NCBI RefSeq assembly: GCF_032108445.1 | Contig: NZ_CP134876.1 | Coordinates: 4,340,001 to 4,404,000, forward strand | From: Micromonospora halotolerans | Lineage (GTDB): Bacteria > Actinomycetota > Actinomycetes > Mycobacteriales > Micromonosporaceae | Direction of reading: 5' to 3' | Length of the DNA stretch: 64,000 bases | In this document: in pieces, positions 59,309 through 64,000 of the stretch | How positions within the stretch are numbered: the first letter of the stretch is position 1 | Layout: each line of letters begins with the position of its first letter | Position numbers and translations under genes: made by a program | Notes under the pieces: model-generated | Seen by the model: the letters and a program-made list of their open reading frames with translations, nothing else | What the model was told of the DNA's origin: nothing | Databases searched by the model: none

Positions 59309-61770
59309 CAGCGGGCCGGTCGGCCCGCCAGGAAACGACGCGGGTCCCAGCGCAGCATCCGCTGCCGCACCTGCCCGGTCGTGGTGACCAGTCGGGTCGA
59401 GCGTTCGGTCAGGGCGGTCCGCCAGCGCAGCAGCACCGACGGCGGCAGCAAGGCCGCCAGCAGCCGGGTACGCCGGTCCGCCTGCCCGGCGAGGGCACCG
59501 CGAACCGACCGCAGGGCGGGCTGCAGCGCCTCGCCCGTCAGCGGGTCGCGGGCGTAGCGGGCCCGCTCCTCGGCCCGGCCCAGCAGCCGGACCCCGGTCA
59601 CCGCGCCGGCGTCCTCGACGAGCGTCTCCCGCACCAACCGCTCGGCGGTCGTCCGGGGGGTCTCCGTCAGGTCCACCCGGACGTGGAAGTCGACAAGCGT
59701 GTCCAGCAGCTCGTCCCAGGCGGCGTGCGCGTCCGCGCGGGCCCGGTCGGCGTCCACACCGACCACGATCTCGCGCGCCTCGCCCCGCTGCCCGGGCACG
59801 GCGGCCAGGGTGGTGGCCGCGGGCACGACCGCCCGGGCGCGCCGGCGCCGACGCAGCGCGGAGCGGCGCAGGGCCGGCACCGCGAGCAGCACCAGCAGGG
59901 CGAGCGCCCCGGCCACCCACCACGGCCACACCGGGCTCTGCCGGGTCGGACCGCCCCCGTCGACGGCCAGGCCCTGGTCGGCGTCCTTGTCGAGGCGATC
60001 CGGGTCGTCCGCGCCGGCCGACGGGTCGACGCCCTCGGGAACGGTGGTGCTCCCCGGCGCCGGCGTGACGTCCTCGGGGGCGTCGGTGTCCGGGGCCCAG
60101 GCCGAGCGGACCGACCCCTGGACGCTCGCCGCTGGGGTGGCGTCGAACGGCACCCAACCGATCCCGCTGAAGAAGACCTCGGTCCACGCGTGCAGGTTCT
60201 TGTTGGTCAGCACGTACGTGCCGTCGCCGGAGTTGCTGCCGTTGCTGAAGCCGAACGCCACCCGGGCCGGGATGCCGGCCGACCGGACCAGCCAGGCCAT
60301 CGCCGCGGCGTACTGCTGGCAGAAGCCGACCTTGGTGGCGAGGAAGTCGGTGATGTCGTCCCCGCTGGTGCCGCTCCGGGTCGACAGCGAGTAGGTGAAC
60401 CCGTTCTCCACCGAGAAGTAGTCGTAGATCGCCCGAACCTTGTCGTAGTCGTTCGTGCGGCCCTTGACCAGCTGGTCGACGAGCCGGTCGACCGCACGGA
60501 CGGCCGGCGTGACGGTCTGCTGCGCCAGCACCGGGTCGTCGGCCGGCAGGGACGGCGCCGCGCGCAGCGCCGCCGGGCTGTACGTCGAGCGGACGTAGTC
60601 GAACGAGTAGCGCTTGCCCCGGGAGTTCTCCCGGTTGGAGAAGACGATCTGGAGATTCGTGTCGTAGAGCCAGTTCCCGCTCAGGTCCTCGGTCTTCACC
60701 GGCTCGGCGTAGACCGGCAGCAGCGGCATGTTGAGGTTCTTGGTCACCTCGACGCTGGCCCGGTAGCGCTGCTGCGCCACGCCCCGGCCGCTGCGCGGGT
60801 CGGGCAGGTTCCGGTTGGCCGGCTTCCCGGTGGGCACCCGCACCCGGAAGCCGTCCGGCCGCAGCTCGTCGGCCACCCCGAAGCGCAGGTAGAACGGGGC
60901 CGGTTCGTTGGTGGTCACCTTGACCAGCTCGCTCACCTCGGACTGGTTGAGCTGGCCGCTGAGCGCGGCGAAGAGGTCGATCCGGCCGGGGCTGCCGCCC
61001 TGGCCCGGCCGCCCGTTGCCGGTGCCGTTGCCGTTGCCGACGGCGCTCATGAGCCCACCGGTCATCCCGGGCACGGCCAGCGGCAGGGCCACCGCCAGGA
61101 CCACTCCGACCACGGCCAGCCGGCGGCCCGCCGCGGCCAGCGGCGACGCCTCCCAGACGTCGACGTCGCGCCCCTCGCCGGTGAACCGGCGGCCGAACCG
61201 CCGTACGCGGTCGACGTTGTCGGTGACCAGCAGCCACAGGTAGCCGCAGGCGCCCACCACGAACGGGGTGGCGGGGACGCTGTCCACGTAGACCGCCACG
61301 GGCACCGAGTAGATGGCCAGCATGGGCAGCCCGGCCAGCGCCGGCCGGCGCAGGCCCACGGTGAGCACGTCGACCACCACGGCCACCGCGCCGATGCCGA
61401 GCACGGCGAGGAAGAGCAGCGAGTCCACGTCCGGCACCTGCACGCCGTAGGAGCGCATGTCCGACAGCGAGGCGTTCAGCAGGTCGCCGAAGTGGGCGAA
61501 GGTGGCCGGGGTGGGCACGAACGCGAAGAACTCGGTGCCGCCCGGGAAGACCCAGGTCAGGCCGAGCGTGAGACCGGCCAGCATGGCCAGCACCTGGCCC
61601 CACAGCGGCGCCCGGGCCAGCCGGCTCAGCGCGGCCGAGCCGGCCACCACGGCGACCACGATGGCCGCCTGGACGAGCCAGGTCCAGCGCTCGAAGATCG
61701 CCGACAGCGGGGCCGCCGCCAGCAGGGTCGCCGCCGCGGCGACGAAGCCGAGGTTGCGGTGCGCGGTCAC
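59308..61770 (-). CDS. tgpA: TgpA-like transmembrane transglutaminase-fold protein
   Basis: The product is 820 residues from GTG 61770. About six N-terminal membrane helices span residues 8-215 (LVQAAIVVAVVAGSAALS and others). The extracytoplasmic transglutaminase domain has the catalytic Cys in VGFCQQYAAAMAWLVRSAGI, His in NLHAWTEVFFSGIGWVPFD and Asp in the PFDATP turn. One more membrane helix near residue 620 (WVAGALALLVLLAVPAL) and a cytoplasmic DUF4129-like tail follow. It is the third gene of moxR-DUF58-tgpA, a widespread set with a probable cell-envelope role. Confidence 0.85.
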   Translation of the reverse strand: MTAHRNLGFVAAAATLLAAAPLSAIFERWTWLVQAAIVVAVVAGSAALSRLARAPLWGQVLAMLAGLTLGLTWVFPGGTEFFAFVPTPATFAHFGDLLNASLSDMRSYGVQVPDVDSLLFLAVLGIGAVAVVVDVLTVGLRRPALAGLPMLAIYSVPVAVYVDSVPATPFVVGACGYLWLLVTDNVDRVRRFGRRFTGEGRDVDVWEASPLAAAGRRLAVVGVVLAVALPLAVPGMTGGLMSAVGNGNGTGNGRPGQGGSPGRIDLFAALSGQLNQSEVSELVKVTTNEPAPFYLRFGVADELRPDGFRVRVPTGKPANRNLPDPRSGRGVAQQRYRASVEVTKNLNMPLLPVYAEPVKTEDLSGNWLYDTNLQIVFSNRENSRGKRYSFDYVRSTYSPAALRAAPSLPADDPVLAQQTVTPAVRAVDRLVDQLVKGRTNDYDKVRAIYDYFSVENGFTYSLSTRSGTSGDDITDFLATKVGFCQQYAAAMAWLVRSAGIPARVAFGFSNGSNSGDGTYVLTNKNLHAWTEVFFSGIGWVPFDATPAASVQGSVRSAWAPDTDAPEDVTPAPGSTTVPEGVDPSAGADDPDRLDKDADQGLAVDGGGPTRQSPVWPWWVAGALALLVLLAVPALRRSALRRRRRARAVVPAATTLAAVPGQRGEAREIVVGVDADRARADAHAAWDELLDTLVDFHVRVDLTETPRTTAERLVRETLVEDAGAVTGVRLLGRAEERARYARDPLTGEALQPALRSVRGALAGQADRRTRLLAALLPPSVLLRWRTALTERSTRLVTTTGQVRQRMLRWDPRRFLAGRPAR

Positions 61771-61786
61771 GGGTCCACCCTTCCGG

Positions 61787-63085
61787 TCATCGCACGCCTC
61801 CGGCCACCGTCTCGGCCAGCGCCGCCCGCAGCGCGAAACCCTGCGACCCGCGGCCTGCCTGCGGCCAGAGCATCGGCAGCCGGTTGCCGTGCTCCACGCC
61901 GATGACCCGCCAGCCGCTCTGCAGCAGGGCGAGGGCGGCGGCGCCGTGCGCGTGTTCCGCCTCGGCCCGGGCCTTCGGCGGCAGGTTCAACCACGTGTTG
62001 CTGTCGAGCAGGAACGCCACGCAGGTGGCGCCGTTGCCGCGCAGCCCGGCCAGCAGTTCGGCCTCGGCGGTGCCCAGCGTGCCGAGCAGCGCGATGATCA
62101 GACCGCCGTCGGACCGCTGCCGGACCTGCTGCACCAGCGAGGTCAGCTCGCCGCGCTTGTCCAGGTGCACCTCGGCGAGGTGGTCGAGGAGCAGGCCCTC
62201 GCCGCCGGCCTCGGTGGCGTCCACGTCCACGCCGGAACCGGTGACCAGCCGCAGCTTGTAGCCGGCCTGCCGCAGGTGCACCGCGATGCTGGCGGCCGTG
62301 GAGACCGCCCACTCGAAGCTCGCGGTCGGCCCCTCGCCCCGGTGGCCGGCGGCGCGGGTGTCCAGCACCACGGTGGCCCGGCTCTCCCAGGGCTGCTCCT
62401 CGCGGCGCACCATCAGCTCGCCGGTGCGGGCCGTCGACTTCCAGTGCACGCGGCGCAGGTCGTCACCCATCCGGTATTCCCGGGTGGCCGCGTCGTCCTC
62501 GCCGTGCACCGCCACCGAGCGGGCCCGGCTGTCGCCGCTGCCCGCGTACTCGCCGGGGAGGCGGACCGGTGGCAGCGAGGTGACCTGCGGGATCACGGTG
62601 AGGTGGTCGGTGCTGGGGAAGGCCCGGCTCAGCTCGCAGAGCCCGAACGGGTCGGTCAGCCGGATCACCAGCGGCCCGACCTCGTAGCGGCCGCGCACGT
62701 CGGCCCGGACCGTGTAGGCCACCGAGCTGGCCTGGTGGGCGCCGAGGCGCTCCAGCACCACCCGCGGGCGGCTGCCGAGCGCGTAGGGCAGCCGGTCCTC
62801 CAGCAGCAGGGTGCCGGTGGGCAGCCGGGACAGGTTCTGCAGCCGCAGCACCACCCGCGAGTTGGCCCCGACCGGCACCCGGTGCGGCTCCAGGGACCGG
62901 TTGCAGGCGAGCTTGTAGCGGCTGCGCCCGACGTAGGCCGCCGCCAGCAGCGGCAGGATGGCGAGCAGGACGGCCACCCGGAGCAGGTCCTTCTCGCCCA
63001 GGATCGCGGCGGAGATCGCGGCGGCCACCGCGGCCGCCAGGAAGGATCGGCCGCGGGTGGTCAGCCCTCGCAGGCCGTCGCGCAC
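61787..63085 (-). CDS. DUF58 domain protein
   Basis: The product is 432 residues from GTG 63085, one base after the moxR stop. Two N-terminal membrane helices (SFLAAAVAAAISAAILG and LRVAVLLAILPLLAAAYVG) are followed by the DUF58 core with EYRMGDDLRRVHWKSTARTG. The C-terminal vWA-like fold contains ATVVLDTRAAG. It works with the MoxR AAA+ chaperone. It is followed by tgpA after 16 bases. Confidence 0.88.
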   Translation of the reverse strand: MRDGLRGLTTRGRSFLAAAVAAAISAAILGEKDLLRVAVLLAILPLLAAAYVGRSRYKLACNRSLEPHRVPVGANSRVVLRLQNLSRLPTGTLLLEDRLPYALGSRPRVVLERLGAHQASSVAYTVRADVRGRYEVGPLVIRLTDPFGLCELSRAFPSTDHLTVIPQVTSLPPVRLPGEYAGSGDSRARSVAVHGEDDAATREYRMGDDLRRVHWKSTARTGELMVRREEQPWESRATVVLDTRAAGHRGEGPTASFEWAVSTAASIAVHLRQAGYKLRLVTGSGVDVDATEAGGEGLLLDHLAEVHLDKRGELTSLVQQVRQRSDGGLIIALLGTLGTAEAELLAGLRGNGATCVAFLLDSNTWLNLPPKARAEAEHAHGAAALALLQSGWRVIGVEHGNRLPMLWPQAGRGSQGFALRAALAETVAGGVR

Positions 63086-63086
63086 C

Positions 63087-64000
63087 TCACGGCCTCCGCG
63101 GCTCGTACGGCCCGTGCCCGTTGCCGGGGGCGGGGGGCCGGGTGTCGTAGGGGGAGCGCTTGCGGTCGTGCGGGAGCGGAAGGCGGTGCACCAGCTCGGC
63201 GACGATCGCGTCGGTGGTGCGCCGGGCCAGCTGCGCGTCGGCGGTCGGGATGATCCGGTGCGCCAGCACCGGCACCGCGAGGGCCTGGAGGTCGTCGGGC
63301 AGGACGTAGTCGCGGCCCTCCAGGGCGGCGACCGCGCGGGCGGTGCGCAGCAGCTGGAGGGTGGCCCGCGGGGACGCGCCGAGCCGCAGGTCGGGCGCCT
63401 CGCGGGTGGCGGTGACCAGGTCGATGGCGTACTGCTTGACGGCGTCGGCGACGTGCACCTGCCGGACGTGGCCGATCAGCCGGCGGACGGTCGCCGCGTC
63501 GGAGACCGGCCGCAGCTCGTGCAGCGGGTCGTTGCCGCCGTGACCGTCCAGCATCGCCAGCTCGGCGCCCGCGTCCGGGTAGCCCATCGCGATCCGGGCG
63601 GTGAACCGGTCGCGCTGCGCCTCCGGCAGCGGGTAGGTCCCCTCCATCTCGATCGGGTTCTGCGTCGCGACCACCATGAACGGGGTCTGCAGCTGGTAGG
63701 TCACGCCGTCGACGGTGACCTGCCGCTCCTCCATGCACTCCAGCAGCGCCGACTGGGTCTTCGGCGAGGCCCGGTTGATCTCGTCGCCGACGACCAGGTT
63801 GGCGAAGACGGCGCCCGGGCGGAACTCGAAGTCGTGCGTCTCCTGGTTGTAGACGCTGACGCCGGTGACGTCGCTGGGCAGCAGGTCGGGGGTGAACTGG
63901 ATCCGGCGCACCGAGCAGTCGATCGACCGGGCCAAAGCCTTGGCCAGCTTGGTCTTGCCGACGCCCGGCACGTCCTCGATCAGGAGGTGGCCCTCGGCGA
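63087..64000 (-). CDS. MoxR-family AAA+ ATPase (5' partial)
   Basis: The frame runs off the right edge, so the N-terminus is missing. Visible motifs are Walker A (EDVPGVGKTKLAKALA), Walker B (LVVGDEINRASPKTQSALLE), sensor 1 (FMVVATQNPIEMEGTYPLPE) and an arginine finger region (EAQRDRF), followed by the lid domain. MoxR proteins act as chaperones for vWA/DUF58 partners. It is first of the moxR-DUF58-tgpA operon. Confidence 0.9.
   Translation of the reverse strand, partial: AEGHLLIEDVPGVGKTKLAKALARSIDCSVRRIQFTPDLLPSDVTGVSVYNQETHDFEFRPGAVFANLVVGDEINRASPKTQSALLECMEERQVTVDGVTYQLQTPFMVVATQNPIEMEGTYPLPEAQRDRFTARIAMGYPDAGAELAMLDGHGGNDPLHELRPVSDAATVRRLIGHVRQVHVADAVKQYAIDLVTATREAPDLRLGASPRATLQLLRTARAVAALEGRDYVLPDDLQALAVPVLAHRIIPTADAQLARRTTDAIVAELVHRLPLPHDRKRSPYDTRPPAPGNGHGPYEPRRP

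Noticed and set aside
58472..61603. 1043-codon minus-strand frame spanning dinB end, DUF3040 and tgpA
   Set aside because: It crosses three recognised genes in the wrong frame and has Ala/Gly/Arg shadow composition.

Overview
The window is very GC-rich, uses many GTG starts and tight ATGA-type overlaps, and ends in an imuB-dnaE2 mutasome, a DUF3040 protein and a MoxR/DUF58/transglutaminase block. Together these point to a mycelial actinobacterium, most likely Micromonosporaceae (Micromonospora-like). This is an inference from gene families; no rRNA or other marker is present.

Layout. (1) 1-7.8 kb: a Tc-toxin A subunit split over two overlapping genes. (2) 7.9-18.1 kb: an IS5 remnant, an EVE-domain nuclease, a complete type I restriction-modification operon (hsdM-hsdS-hsdR) between two IS701-family scraps, and a CoiA-like nuclease. 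(3) 18.5-25.2 kb: a large STAND-type NTPase with its small partner, remnants of a helicase and of a winged-helix gene, a small XRE regulator and an accessory LexA. (4) 25.4-36.9 kb: an IS630 scrap, a (CAGCCG)15 repeat, then a six-gene overlapping minus-strand operon: vWA protein, protein kinase with zinc ribbon, UPF1-like SF1 helicase, unknown protein, coiled-coil McrB-like AAA+ ATPase and DUF2357 (McrC-like) protein. (5) 37-40.7 kb: a nuclease-like protein, a small unknown gene and small membrane proteins, several of them frameshifted. (6) 41.1-44.8 kb: a translationally coupled plus-strand triad of membrane zinc-ribbon protein, caspase-like protease and membrane protein. (7) 45-48.8 kb: a Tn554-like recombinase module of two tyrosine recombinases and a small XRE protein. 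(8) 48.9-64 kb: ordinary chromosome with the 3' half of imuA', then imuB, dnaE2, a methyltransferase, a phosphodiesterase, dinB, DUF3040, and tgpA/DUF58/moxR.

Interpretation. The recombinase module abuts a decapitated imuA', so everything to its left is probably one large mobile defence island inserted in the SOS mutagenesis operon. Its other end lies outside the window or was not recognised. The cargo is almost entirely anti-phage: type I RM, modified-base-reading nuclease, STAND sensor, McrBC-like coiled-coil system with a vWA/kinase pair, and caspase triad. The two most interesting systems are the six-gene vWA-kinase-helicase-McrBC operon (25.9-36.9 kb), which resembles the type III CoCoNuT/TerY-P systems predicted computationally, and the caspase/membrane triad (41.1-44.8 kb), which I do not recognise as a named system. 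Many small genes in the island carry single frameshifts, which points to ongoing decay or to sequence errors.
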